Numbered from the stretch's first letter, positions 1 to 12,218 are shown. The stretch is 46,050 nucleotides of DNA from Saksenaea vasiformis B4078 (GCA_000697055.1 JNDT01001516.1:1-46050); one strand, 5' to 3'. Numbers and translations: made by a program. Notes: a model not told the origin generated them from the letters alone.

Positions 1-2281
1 AGTAAATTCACTGCTAACATCTGCCCAGCGATCAGCCCTGCCTCAATCCATGCATTGCCTCTCGATGCGACGTCCATGTATGAACTCTTTGGTTCGACTT
101 CTGCAAAATTCGACTTATACACAGAAGATGGAAGCGCGATTGCAAATATTAGGCAAGCTCGAACGAACAAAGCCGCCGTAATCGGCTCCTTCTTTGATCA
201 AGACAAAATCAATCGTATTTGCAGTGCTCGCGGTTTGGAACCACGGTGGCGAGTAACTGTTACACCCCATCAGATGGCGATAATTGATGGGAACGTTCAA
301 AAAGGAAGGAACATAGCTGTATCTGATTATGAACAAAGAAGGAAGAACGCGAAAGGGAAGAGTACGGACGACGAGAACAGTGTCTTTGAGAATGAATCAA
401 ATCGAGATGTTTCAACAGTTACAACATTGCTGGAAGACGCAAAATGTAGGATCAAAACCTTGGAGTCGGCAGAAAGGCAATCAAAAAAGGCCTTACAACA
501 GGCAGAAAATGTTGTCCAAAATCGGACAGAAGAGCATCAACGGAGAAAAGACGCTGTCCAAAGGAAAATTCGAGACAAGCGTAAGCGCCACAAGATAAAT
601 ATCAGCGATCCAAGGGCGAAGGAAAAGCAAAGCGAAAGTTACAAAGATCTGAAAACCTCGAAATTGGAGCGCGCACAGAAACAACATAATTTAAGTAAGA
701 TACGGTCGGAACTGGCAGATCAGCGAAGGCGGTGATATGTATGTCAGAAGGTAACTGAAGGATATCGTATGCAACAGTCAATCAACTGAATTAAATCAAA
801 CTACAGGAGATGGATATTCTCAAGAAGAAGCAAAAGAGCAAGGAAAAGGAGTCAGAGGGACATGACGAAAAGGAAGAGATAAAGATGTGTAAGGTTACAA
901 GTTGGACCCGTCCAGGTTGCGAAGCAAGTACACAGTTCCTTGACATCACAGCTGGATCGGCAAGCCAGCCAGGATCACGAGAAAGCCATTACTTTTGGCG
1001 GGACCGATTATGGATTGAGGGTTCTGGCGACAACTGTACCCCTTACAATGGAACGCGCTCGCCTACATTTTGACTTACACAATCGCCAACTGGAAGATAC
1101 CCAGATACCAGTATCCATTCCTGAAGAAATGTCCAAGCTTCCCAGATCAATGCGCATCACAGCGGGTTATCTGGAAGAGAAGACGTTCTCCAGGAAGTTC
1201 CACAAAAAGGGAGAAAAGAGGAAGAGGGTATAGTAATGGCAACAGTAAAATCAAGGTTCTCACTTCATATTAGAACAATTCAGAAGTCAAGAGCGCGGGA
1301 AAAAAATTGCAGGAAAGTTCTTCGACTTTAGCAATCACTGTAGAACAAGCTCTAGAGTCGCAAGAGGTACTATCCTTGCATACCCTTCTACCTCTAATCT
1401 TTCAATACAAATTAGGTGAAAAGAAACTGCCGAAAACAATTGCGATCATTTTACCACTCAAATCATGCTCACCATGAGAAACGCACCCAGGCGCTGTTTA
1501 CCAGTCGCGTTTATGATCAAATTGCTGCGCAGGAACGGAAGTTTGTCGAGACAGCTGCCAAGACCGAGAAGGATGGTGCACAAAACGTCGTGCCTATCAT
1601 GGCCATAGGAACTCAGGGCACCGGTGTTGGCTCTCGACTGAAGGGGCACATTAGACGTGGAGGAGCATGGCTGCGAAGGCGACATCGGCGTTATGTCCCC
1701 GTATCGATGACAAACGAGCATCGAAGTTCGCAGTTGTGCGTTTACTGTTTTAGGCGAGTGGAGAGGGCCAAAGCTCGGCGAAGGACAAAGGGAGAATGGA
1801 AGACAGTGAGGGTAAATGGTGCCTCTCAGTGTGTAAATCCGAGCTGCACAGCGTATCGGTCAGGACATGCTACACAAAATAGAGACGTCCAAGCAGCTCT
1901 TGCAATAGGTCTGGCATGCGCAAGCAATGTCCTGTCTGTAGATAGAAGGACGTTAGCACCTTTCGACCCCAGCAATTTCTCGGCTGGAAGACCATTCATT
2001 CCCGGCGCCACCAATTATCGGTAAGTTACCGCCAACTGTATGACATGTATACACTAATATTACGCCCATGTTTCGAAGGTGCGCGATCCCTCCACGGAAG
2101 CTCTGCGAAGAGTAAGTACTGCCTCTGCCTTTGCGATAATAACCCTTTTATCAAATGAAGGTTGAGTGGATCGGGACCTGTCGCCATGACAGGAGTTATC
2201 GTGAATTCTGGATCAGGTAAAGAAAATCAAACACAGTATTACAGTTTTCTGACTTTTTTTTGAGACACAGATGAGATCTAG
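1..2281 (+). CDS. Fanzor (TnpB-like) RNA-guided nuclease, 5' truncated by window edge
   Basis: The frame is open from base 1. The spliced C-terminal half has the Fanzor/TnpB layout. RuvC-I is FGGTDYGLRVL (exon ending 1227). A Lys/Arg-rich helical stretch follows. The displaced RuvC-II Glu lies in TNEHRSSQLC, a CVYC...CVNPSC zinc ribbon follows, and RuvC-III is NRDVQAALAIG. Well-phased introns: 1228-1273, 1367-1415, 2021-2078, 2112-2160 and 2217-2270, ending at TAG 2279-2281. Upstream, the best phase-consistent chain is exon 1-694, intron 695-806, exon 807-850, intron 851-915; an alternative is intron 887-935. Those two joins are uncertain. The segment SFFDQDKINRICSARGLEPR also looks like the middle of fungal Fanzors, from memory of the family. 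Fanzors are guided by a structured RNA to cut DNA in the nucleus. All three acidic residues and four Cys are present, so it may be active. Confidence 0.8.
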
Positions 2282-2512
2282 GGTTCAGATACAAGGCTGA
2301 ATACATAGTCATATCGACCACATAACATTCATTCATTTACTGCGACAGAAATACTGCTCCAGATTTGCTGCTGCTCGTTATGAGCAACACGATTTCTTTG
2401 GAGTATACAAGCAATTAACTACGAAATTTACTAAGTACAAGATCTATGTATGCGAGCAAGTGTATGTGCGAGCCCACAAAATCTATCGTTCAGATGATTT
2501 TCGGGATACATT

Positions 2513-4495
2513 CTAGGTTCTGGAAAGATTGTAGGAGTTGCCTGCAGACTGTCCAAGTGTACCCGAATGCCACCGGGACGTATATGGAGTTTGATTCATT
2601 CTTGATGCTAGTAATAGTTGGTTGAAACCGAATTGTAATGGTGTGCACTTACTGTTCATATCGATGCTTTTTCCATCAACTTCTAAAACGCCAGAATCCA
2701 TGCGGTCATCTTCGTTGTAGTTTTCCGGTTGCTTGTAGTACATGAAATAAATAAAAAGAAAAAGTACAACGATAAGTCCCCATCCACCAACGATAATACA
2801 AAGAACTGCTGTAGGTCCCAGATTTTGAGCAGCATTTGTGTCACTGAGTATAGCAACCAGAACCGAAGTCCATAAAATGCAGCTGAATGAAGCTGTGCGG
2901 AAAAAATTGATCTTTTACGAGACCATGAGCTGCGGTGTAAAATTTTGTTTTAGTACCTTATCAACGTAGCATGGTCTTGTCTTGATGTTATAACAAATCA
3001 TTGTTAAGATGATAGCGATTGATAGTATAGCTCGCATCCGGTTCTTGTTTGTCGTCGATTCAACTAGGAGGAAGACAATAGCAAGCATAAGGCCTGGTGT
3101 ATATGTTAAACAAAATAGTCTTGACTCATCTGCCCCTTACCCATATTTTTTATGAACGCTACGCTAATGGATTTGAAAGCGATTTCATTCAAATGCGGAA
3201 TCCTTTCATAGCTTGTGAGAAAGAATGTCATAAGGAAATAAGCAGCAACGTAACCAACGAGTGATAACCAGAGGTAGACCTGTTGTGGAATCCAAGCGGA
3301 AGAGCATCGCAAGGTTGGTGCAAAGGAGTTTGTAGAAACATTAAGTGATTGACATGCAGCAGAGCTTACAAATGTTGTCTAAATGGAACGGTTAGATATG
3401 GCACGACACAAATTTATCTTATTACCAAGATTGGAATATAAAGAAGAGTCTATAAAATCTTCTATCAAACGGTTGTTCTTCCTTATGAGAAAAGCTTACC
3501 GCTACCGGAATGCACCAATGGACCCATCGAGTAGGAATCTTGTACGGTTTCCATGTGTTTACGCAATGGACACCGACAGCGACGAACAGGCAGAGAAAGG
3601 TTGTAGCAAATGCAGTCCATAACGAGTACGTGTACCATGTTGGTGTCCGCATATCAGGCATGAGACCGCCAGCATTCATAATCATGGATACAAGATGCGT
3701 AAAGTAGGATTGCGTTTCTGCCTGTTTCTCATCAAATGAATTGACGGTGATCAGATCTCGTAATGGAAATGTCAACAGCTGGAAGAATTCAATGATGAGG
3801 ATCGCGATCTGAATCCAGTTGGACCATAACTTGGAATTCCAGTCCGTAAAACGTGTTTTATAGACTGCATTCATATGAGCATCATCATCGCCAAAGAGAT
3901 CTTTGCGTTCTTTGTAGTAGAATCGCTGACGGGTGATCAAGAACAAATTGATGGCTAGTACAAAGACAAATAATGCTGCTTGTAAAACACTGGATGTATG
4001 CGATGCAACAGGAGAACTAACAGATCCGATGAGAATGATTAACGCAATACATGCGGCGATGATGAAGACGATAGAGAAGAGATGGTGAAAACGATAAGCG
4101 AAGACTTTCCGATGTTCGCGCGACATGGGTGGTCGCTGGTGATGATGACCTACGACCGTCGGTGTTGTAGCCTCTCCCGGCTTTTCAGAAGCTGACGGTT
4201 TCCACATAACAAGAAATAGGCTGACAATAGGTATGTGGAAAGTTGCTCGCACTTGCTGTACCAAATTCTCGACGAGTTGGTCGATCTCTTTTTGATGTTC
4301 CAGTTCTTCTTCTCGTCGTTGCTGCGCCGGAACTTTGTGCCATGCTGTGAACCAGAAATAAAATAGAAAAGATAGAAGTAGCAAGAAAATGATACAGAAG
4401 AAGAGGATAATAGAGGCAAGATCGTTTCCCGTAGCACCTGATGTCGTCGTGTTTTGCTGCTGATAGGATGCATAGCCAATTGAACTGTTTGACAT
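2513..4495 (-). CDS. Multi-pass membrane protein of unknown function
   Basis: Five exons read in phase: 4495-3500, 3378-3141, 3093-2957, 2911-2653, 2607-2513 (574 aa). Introns are 45-121 nt. I do not recognise the family. A short polar N terminus precedes a strong hydrophobic helix (about residues 27-50). Several more follow, including one near 137-158, one near 170-190, a pair in exon 1, one in exon 2, two in exon 3 and two in exon 4: roughly ten in all. A Cys-containing loop encoded at the start of exon 2 could be lumenal or extracellular. The tail is polar and Ser/Asn-rich, so probably cytosolic. A charged EELEHQKEIDQLVE segment after the first helix may form a short coiled coil. Its 3' end lies 231 bp from the convergent Fanzor stop. 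The second intron end and the exon 3/4 boundary were chosen because they alone keep the frame. Confidence 0.75.
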
Positions 4496-5424
4496 AATTA
4501 TCGTTGATATCCGGGATAAACTACCGATGAAATAGATAAGTGAAAGGAAGATAACTCGGCTTCATAAAGAAAAGAACCATTTTCGCTTTGCAAATTAGAC
4601 CATGTGTACGAATTTCAAATTGGCAGTTGCTATGAAATTTCCTTTCCAGGCAGAGTGTTTTTTTTTGGGTTGGAGACTACTTTGCCTACCGAAAAGATTG
4701 AGCTTGCTGATGGTATGCAGTTTATTTCGTAAATGAAGCCACCACAACTTGCGCCCGCATTACAAATACCTCGAACTAGCGTATAGGACAAGTTAATGTT
4801 GACTCATAAATTTTACATCACACCAAAGGCACTGTTCTGCATCTGAATGGAATAGTGGTTGCCTTTTAACATTGCCCCACCTTTCTGCCTTCTTCTTTTG
4901 AAGATCTAGCTTGCGGTCATATCATTTGGAAATAAATGAATGCTAGAGGGCATCTGCCGCTATAGACATTTTACACTGCTGGAGTGGATTAAATGTTGCC
5001 CGAAAATCAAGTTTATGCCTCTCCGGAAAAAAAGAGAATTGACATTTCATTGGCATGAACCGATCTTCGTTACCTCTACGATGATCCTTGATTTCTTTGG
5101 AACTATAAGCGTTAATATCTCTGCATATAATTGAGATGTAACTCGATGGATTGAACAAATTGCCTTTGCTTTGCTGTACGGTATTCATTTTTCATTCAAC
5201 AATCTATTGAAGAATATCACATCAGTTGTGATATGAATTACTTGACTTTTCTCCGAATCGGCTCATTAAGCATGTGTTTAACAACTCATTACTTTTTTCA
5301 GCAAACGGTTCTGCAGTGGATCACATTGATCCAAACTGTACCTGAAATTCCGCACTCCGCGTGGCGCGTCGCGTCAGGATTTTTTAGCGTTTGTCCAAAA
5401 AAGCGGGAGCACACAGTTTGAGCC
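4496..5424. promoter_or_regulatory. Divergent intergenic region between membrane gene and condensin gene
   Basis: These 929 bp separate two divergent start codons (4495 on minus, 5425 on plus) and must carry both promoters. I see no convincing coding frame. Short pyrimidine tracts and AT-rich patches are present, but no motif I can assign to a factor. Confidence 0.4.
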
Positions 5425-8400
5425 ATGACAAAATCACCAGTACAATCAAGCTTGCAATTCCCAAGATACAATCAGTCGGCTGGAAGGGACAACCACTTGA
5501 AAAGCGCTAATAGAGCACAACGAGAACGATTAGCACGAGATGTCCGTCGATTTCAACACACCGATGCTCCTACCGCAGAAAGCAGTGCAGGAAGCTCCAA
5601 TCGAAGCTTGGGAGCAACTGGAAATGCCACAGTAGCGCCTGTAGTGCCAACCCTCACACCAGAGCAAATGTATTCCAACTTTGAAGAATGGCTTAAGATG
5701 TGCACCGACAATGTAATTGAGCTTATCAGGGAGATTTGTATGAAAAACTGAGTAGAGCCGTTTGTAGAAAGTCAACGCTTCGAACACTTGGAATTTCGCG
5801 CTCATTGATTACTTCCATGAAATGACATTTCTCCGTGAAGGTGATTCCATCAATTTTCAAAGAGCTTCCTGCACGCTGGATGGATGCGTCAAGATCTACA
5901 CATCGCGAGTTGATTCCGTCGCCTCTGAAACAGGAAAGCTGCTAAGCGGTTTGGCCGATGGTGCAAGTGAGTATCCACAGTTGCAATATTCACAGTACAT
6001 CTAAATCGTGCACCAGGGGGATCAAACTCTGGAGAAGATGGCGATGATGATCTTCACCGTGAGGATGGTGGAGAAAGGCGGCCAAGGCGACGAGTAAGAC
6101 GAGTGATACTCGCTGGAGAAAAAACATTAACCACTTAAGTTTTAAGGGTCACCGGTTTGAAACAACATTGCTGAAAGATTTCTCGTCAATTGCATTGAAG
6201 AAGTTTGATCTGGATTTTACTGTCGATCCTTTGTTCAAAAAGACATCCGCCGACTTTGACGAGGGTGGAGCACGTGGGCTACTTCTTAACCACCTTGGTA
6301 TCGACCAGGACTGTAAGATTATTTTTGACGCTTCTGATGCGAATACCGAACACGCACTCGAAAAACCCACCGATGACGTTCAAACCGATGATGTTCAAGC
6401 CGATGATAAAAATGCTGAAACACCCGACCAGCAAAAAGAAAATGAAGTGGATGAAACAAAGATTAGTCAAAATGTTCCAGAAGATACAGAACGAACGGAC
6501 GCTATGGACATAGATACTGAAGAACATGGCTCGAACGAACAAGAAGAGGAGGACCAGAAAGATGATGAAGACGCAAAGAAAGAGAAAAAACAGATCGCAG
6601 AGAATGAGGAGGGTCATTCTATGGGAGACAACGAGGACCATGTTGTGGAGGGTGACGAAGATCCTGCCACCGAGAGCAATGAAGATCGTGTCATGGATAG
6701 CAACGAAGATCGTACTGTGGGTGACAATGAAGAGCAGGTCGTAGACAGCAAAGAAGAGGAAATAGAAAAAGATACGGAGAACCAAGAAGACAAATTAAAT
6801 GATCAAGGACACAAGACTTCTGGAGTACAAAAGGTCGAGAACGTTATCGAAATTTCTAGGTTAAAAGGTATATTCTTTGTTTTATTGCATATGCCATATT
6901 AACGCTGATATTATGAAGCTAAATTACCACCGGTGGAGATCTTGGCTGAACTTCGGATCTGTCCTACCCTTCAAGACTATGACTTCTTTTCAGACAAAAA
7001 CCAGAATCTTCCAGATCTTGAAGAACACGAATCTCCCCAAGAGGGCGCTGATACTGACACAGGCTTTCAGGATAACACCAATGCCAATCCTATAGATGAC
7101 GATATGGGTGACTTTTTCGATTATAACGACACGGACGTGCCTGTTCTTGACGACCTGGATGTGGACCCTTTCCACGATGACGATGAACCTGTCGAAAATC
7201 CTACCAACAATGCTGAACCGGTAGCATTTCACGAAGAAGACTATATGACGGCAATAAGAGCTGGCAACGATCAAGAATTATTCAGTTATTTTGATAACAC
7301 GCTGACAAAAAACTGGGCGGGACCTGAGCATTGGAAACTACGACGACCTGTTAGTAAAGGTGAGTGTCTTTCTTGTAAGGATGCTAGAAATACTAACTTC
7401 ATAATCGAAGCGCAAAATACTGAAAGCGAGGAAAACCAAGAGGAAGGAGAAAAGCCAAAGAAGAAAACGAAACAGATGTCCGAGATCGATTTCATTAGCG
7501 GCGAAGATATAGATGAAGCGGAATTGTTTGCAAGCGTCAAGTCATCAAAGATTACAACAGCTATACCAAAGGAGCCTAGTGCCAAACTAAACAAGCACCT
7601 ATTACCCGATGACATGCATTTCTCATCAAAGCAGCTACTACGGTTCTTCCTTAAGCCCACGTTTTCGGTATGTAGCATGAACCATCCTCTCATAAAACTT
7701 AACACATCTCAATTCAGGTGAAATCCAGTCAGAAACAACAGGATGACTACGCAGCGAATAAAGGTTTGTGTGCCAGTAGGAGAAAATGCAATCGGAAATT
7801 CATTTTTTATTTCTTGTCTTTGTAGCGAACACAACGATTCCGGATGCAATGGATAATGACTTTTACGATGAACCAATCGATGTACAGTACTGGGCAGATC
7901 ATGTTCCAGAAAATACCCAAGATAACATTGACACTGACGAAGCACCCGCTAATATTCCTGCAGCGGATCAAAGTAAGGTTTCTGGCTAACTGGATCAAAT
8001 CACTTACCTCTTGTTAGCTGCTCTGTCAGCTTTTGATGACACATTCTATCAAGATACATACTATGATGACCCGGAGTATTCGACCCTTTATGGCGATGCC
8101 TTAATAACGAACCATCGTTTGAAGAAGGTCAAACCACTTTACGTGAATTATGCGCGAACAGCGAAACGCGTAGATGTAAAGAAACTGAAGGATAATCTAT
8201 GGAAAGCGTTAACGTTATCTACACAAGTACGTCGATCTTTTTGTACTTGCATTTTCTCATCCACCGTCTTTTTTAGGACTCTAATGCAATTACAGAAGAG
8301 GTTGAATTGGAGGTTGTTCACGGTGAAAAACGATTTACAGATATTCTGCAAGATATCAAGAAAATGTATCCACCGAAAACCGCAAAAGACATATCAGTAC

Positions 8401-8552
8401 CATTCTGCTTTATTTGTCTACTTCATCTTGCAAATGAAAAGAATTTGACTATTTCAGGTTCTGGAGGAAATGATGACTTTGTTTTCGGTGAAGGCGACTG
8501 GATGCAAGATGAACGATCCTTGAATGAAATAACAATTGTACAAAATACGTAA
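5425..8552 (+). CDS. BRN1: Condensin complex subunit 2 (CAP-H/Barren kleisin)
   Basis: Ten exons read in phase: 5425-5712, 5768-5966, 6017-6093, 6147-6867, 6919-7359, 7411-7667, 7718-7763, 7826-7972, 8018-8226 and 8277-8552 (886 aa). The kleisin bridges the SMC2/SMC4 heads of condensin and binds the HEAT subunits during mitotic chromosome compaction. Signature stretches are WNFALIDYFHEMTFLREGDS, ASCTLDGCVKIYTSRVDSVA, DPLFKKTSADFDEGGARGLL, NWAGPEHWKLRRP, LKKVKPLYVNYARTAKRVDV and the C-terminal winged-helix region SVPFCFICLLHLANEKNLTI. Exon 4 carries a long acidic low-complexity insert with NED/SNED repeats (about residues 260-410), a usual place for disorder in this family. The start is the first ATG in frame, with GCC before it. 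The length fits fungal Brn1 plus the acidic insert. Confidence 0.95.
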
Positions 8553-11001
8553 AAACCTGTAATCACTAGTTCTTTTTTTATTCTTCTCTATTGTACATTT
8601 GTCTATAAAGCATGCTCAGATCTTTAAAAGTAGCATTGTATCTATGATTTCATAATCAAATTGTCGTATAGGACGACTCATATTGATGTATAAGTCATAT
8701 CGGTAATGACCGTAGTGAAATAAACTCAGAGAGTCACCTATAATTAGTGCAGAACTGAGTATCTTGATCTGAGTGAAATTAAAGATCAGGTACATGAAAT
8801 AACACCGCTTGATCCAAGATTACAGCAGAAAAGAACAAGAAGAATATGACAGACAAGATAAGAGTATCAAGACACCCGAAAGGACATGTTTTATCCAACC
8901 ATGACCTTTCTACAAGCTCCACTCTAATTCTTGAATATAAATAGGATAGAAAATGATGTACTAGAACGATATCCCTTTTTTATTGAACTTGATAATTAAA
9001 AAGAGTCTCAAAGGATTTTCACGTCTGATTTTCCTATTTTTTGATCTATCCATTTATCACACAAATCAATTAACATGTGAGTAAACCGACTGAAACAGAT
9101 TGAGCATCCTTAAGTAGGATTCTTTTTCTATCCGCCTTCGAGGTATATACTAAATCATCATGGTGCTCATCCTATTGGAATGTGTCTCACGGCTAACAGG
9201 TCGAAATTATCATTGTAAAAAAGAAAAAAGAAAAAGCCGGTAAGAAAAATAAGAGAAGAATAGTAAGTAGCAAATGCTTTTTGATCGGTGCTAAGTCTTT
9301 TAAAGCTTAATGATAATAATGAAATCGACAGAAAGACAAGGAATAAGAGAAAAGGTCAGAAGAAATTCGAAGTAGACTATTATGTAGAAACCTGTTCATT
9401 AAGCTGTCCATGTCTATCATTCATTCATTTTAAAGTAATTAACTTGATGATTTTTGACTTGACACATTCAATACTTTCTAGAAGTACCGACCAAAGTAGT
9501 ATAACATGCAACTAATTAGTAATTAGATGAGTTATTAGGCAAAGCAGCAATTACAACAACATTGATAACATTCGGTATGAGTATTTTAAAAGAGATTGTA
9601 GCGGTGCTACAGATAGGTCTCCATGACCTTGTATATAGATTGGCTCATAGTTAGCGATGATTAAGATAGTGATGATATTATATTCAATACCATTTGTATA
9701 TATTTGCTCTCCGCATACAGACGCGTTTATATAAAAGGACAGAATCCTAAATCCAGGATTCCTATGTTTTTATCATTAAAAAAAACGGTACTCACCATTC
9801 CTAATGAATATTCTAAAAGCTCGCTGTAGCGCGCCGATTTTTACTCTGTGGCAATCTTGCCTTTTTATTTTCTTTTATCCACAATATCGATTTTACTTTG
9901 TTCTTATTTTTGTTCTTTTTCAAGTGGATCAATAAAAGATGTCGCCTTGACACAATATATCTTTCAAAGTTGTGTTACAACTTTGAAGTCCTCTAGGTTC
10001 TTATCATTAGGCTCATGGAATCCTATACAAACCGACATCCACTCTGACAACGGCACATGACCTCTGGTATCACCCCCAACAAGACCCCCAAACCTTATCC
10101 AAAGGCACATCCACTCGAAACCGCATACAATCGAAACCGCATACGATCCAAAGTACATACGATTGAACCAATTACCTGCCGTCATTATCCATTCGAGCCA
10201 TGATAGACTAGATGATCATCCACTTAGCGAAATTATTTTCTATCGATCTATTTTGTATAAATACCCCTCCAATTCAATGAATAAAACATTAGGTTATAAC
10301 AGCATATTCTCCTCTTGGTTATCTCAAGCCATCTCAAAAGGTCTTTTCCAAAGGTTTTTCTTTTATTTCTCAAACCGCCTTTTATTGCTCGCCTCCGTTG
10401 GTTATTCTCAAGAAACCACCGTTAACCCGAATCCATTGATTCCTTTTCTTTTCTTTTTATTTTATTCTCTGTCTGACAAGCGACGACAATTCCGCTGTCC
10501 TCTTTTTATTTCTCTTTTTATCTTTAACGAAACTCTTTGATGAAACTCTTTGCCGATTCAAGGTAACCATATCAACGATCTTACTAACGGTCATATTTTA
10601 TTTTATCCAGATCTCCTTGGATATTGTCAATACCGACAACAGTTACTCTATTCAAACCTTTCTTTTTCTTTCTTCAAGCTTTACCGCTTAACCAAGTCTT
10701 GGTGTTCGACTTAAATCTACACCTGGTGCTCACTCAATTCTGAACCTTTCTATCAATGAACATTACTCAACTGATACCTTTAACAACAATCACCGTCATC
10801 CAGCTTACGCTACGACAACACTTGGAACAATACTACCCATATACAGTAACTGAAAAATACAGTGTAACATTACTTCCTCATTTACATCTCCTTTACCTAT
10901 GAATCTGATCTTCATAAGTTAATAGTAACATTGGCCATGGACCATGCTATTACAGAGATGCTAAAAAATAAAGTATAAAAATAGTTTTCTTTTATTTTTT
11001 T
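8553..11001. other. AT-rich intergenic region with no supported gene
   Basis: About 2.4 kb downstream of the condensin gene. No frame here has family-like content or phase-consistent introns. It contains T/A homopolymer runs and an 11-bp hairpin (9963-9987). From about 10,000 there is a pyrimidine-rich leader-like stretch with a TATAAATA box near 10256, which resembles an old LTR or promoter, but I cannot fix its edges. Confidence 0.5.
9963..9987. repeat. 11-bp perfect inverted repeat, 3-nt loop
   Basis: Left arm 9963-9973 (TTCAAAGTTGT) is perfectly complementary to the right arm 9977-9987 with a GTT loop. It stands alone in AT-rich spacer. No adjoining gene or poly-T run suggests a terminator. 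Confidence 0.6.
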
Positions 11002-11176
11002 TTACTGCTGCTTTTTTACTGCTGCTTTTTTATTGCTGCTTTTTTATTGCTGCTTTTTTACTATTACTTTTTTACTACTACTTTTTTACTATTACTTTTT
11101 TACTACTACTTTTTTACTATTACTTTTTTACTATTACTTTTTTACTATTACTTTTTTACTATTACTTTTTTACTAT
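11002..11176. repeat. Minisatellite, 14-nt unit CTTTTTTACTATTA
   Basis: A run of about 12 tandem units. Early units read GCTGC or TTGCTGC before the T run; later units settle to CTTTTTTACTATTA with ACTACT variants. The strand is almost purely T, A and C. The open frames across it (Leu/Tyr/Phe only) are low-complexity artefacts. Confidence 0.85.
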
Positions 11177-11830
11177 TTGTTATATTTAAACTTCTTTGTC
11201 ATACATTTATTAGTACAATGTATATTCAGCATTACTCTATCAGTTTAGTTAATTAGATAGTAAATTATAATTCAGTCTCTAGTTCTTTTACATAGAATAA
11301 ACAATTCTGACTGAGTCTCATATACTCTATCTGCCTGATTCTCAATACCAATTAACTGACACTTTACTATTACTTTTTTATTATAATATTTTATAACTTT
11401 TAATTTTTTTTTATTTTTTAATTATTATTTTTTAAATTATTTTTTAATAATATAAGGAGGATGGTCATGTCTCATCGGAACATCTGAAAGTTTAGTAAAT
11501 GTTGCGTATTTGCACATCACACGTCATCTCTTTCAAATGACCCCTTCTAAATAAAATGAGTGCGTCCTCTTTAGAAGCATTTATGCTATTATACAGCAGT
11601 GATCATTTCAATTGATCATATTTCTTCAAACATCGGTGGCTGCTCAAATGTTGCATATTTATTCGTCATCTTTTGATTCAGAAAACGATCTCATATTTAC
11701 AAACCTTCAGGACATCCGCCTAATTATATATCTTATATATATTATATTTTTTTTAAAAATACAATTAAAAATAAATTTAATCTGACATCTATGTCCACAA
11801 TATATCATTTCATACCAAGACTTAACACGC

Positions 11831-11903
11831 GGGTCGATGGTGTAGTGGTTATCATTCTCCGTTTGGGTCGGAGAGGCCCCGGGTTCAAATCCCGGTCGAC
11901 CCC
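11831..11903 (+). tRNA. tRNA-Pro (anticodon UGG)
   Basis: A full cloverleaf can be drawn. Acceptor GGGTCGA pairs with TCGACCC at 11896-11902, with C as discriminator base. The D arm contains GTGTAGTGGTTAT. Anticodon stem CTCCG/CGGAG encloses loop TTTGGGT, which places anticodon TGG. The T arm is CCGGGTTCAAATCCCGG, with a good internal B box. There is no intron. The sequence matches the common eukaryotic tRNA-Pro(UGG) pattern. Confidence 0.95.
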
Positions 11904-11904
11904 A

Positions 11905-11920
11905 TTTTCGACTTTTTTTT
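11905..11920 (+). terminator. RNA polymerase III terminator of tRNA-Pro
   Basis: TTTT begins two bases after the tRNA 3' end, and a stronger T8 run lies at 11913-11920. This is the usual Pol III stop signal. Confidence 0.75.
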
Positions 11921-11943
11921 ACAAAAATTCCCCTTTTTTTTTC

Positions 11944-12218
11944 TGTAGCGTCGTTTTCGTGGGGTGTCCGTACACAACTACTATTTTGGCTATAAGTCCA
12001 ATCACGCTGGTAAGGGATCACCAAAGATAATCGTAACCAGAAGAAATCAGATAAACGGATGATGATCTTTTATTGAACGTCGATGTTAAGTATTTATATA
12101 CATTGAATATTCTGTGAGATTCTACGGGATGGAAGTTGCGAGAAGTATCCATATACTTCTTGGAACCTGAGCGCAACTTCGAGAACTTCTTGGAAGGTTT
12201 CGGCAAAACAATTTTACA
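11944..12218 (+). mobile_element. LTR-like block (275 bp) 40 bp downstream of tRNA-Pro
   Basis: The block starts TGTAGCG and ends TTTTACA, giving the TG...CA ends and a TGTA/TACA terminal inverted repeat expected of an LTR. It contains a TATA-like TATTTATATACA near 12090. Immediately after it comes TCATTTGGCGGAGTCTGGG, which looks like a primer-binding site beginning with TGG. No gag or pol frame follows, so this would be a truncated element. Several retroelements in fungi and amoebae integrate next to Pol III genes, which fits the position. I could not find the second LTR in the window, so the call rests on end structure and context. Confidence 0.5.

Noticed and set aside
6279..6785. 168-codon minus frame inside the condensin gene
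   Set aside because: Antisense shadow of the acidic Asp/Glu/Asn repeats in the real gene.
10163..10540. 125-codon plus frame
   Set aside because: Composition follows the pyrimidine-rich DNA (Phe/Leu/Ser); no motif and no neighbouring exons.
9974..10730. Possible second LTR (TGT start, TATAAATA box, CTACA end)
   Set aside because: The ends could not be fixed, no matching copy is in the window, and no primer site or coding region follows convincingly.
11033..11256. Leu/Tyr/Phe-only open frames
   Set aside because: Pure translation of the 14-nt minisatellite.
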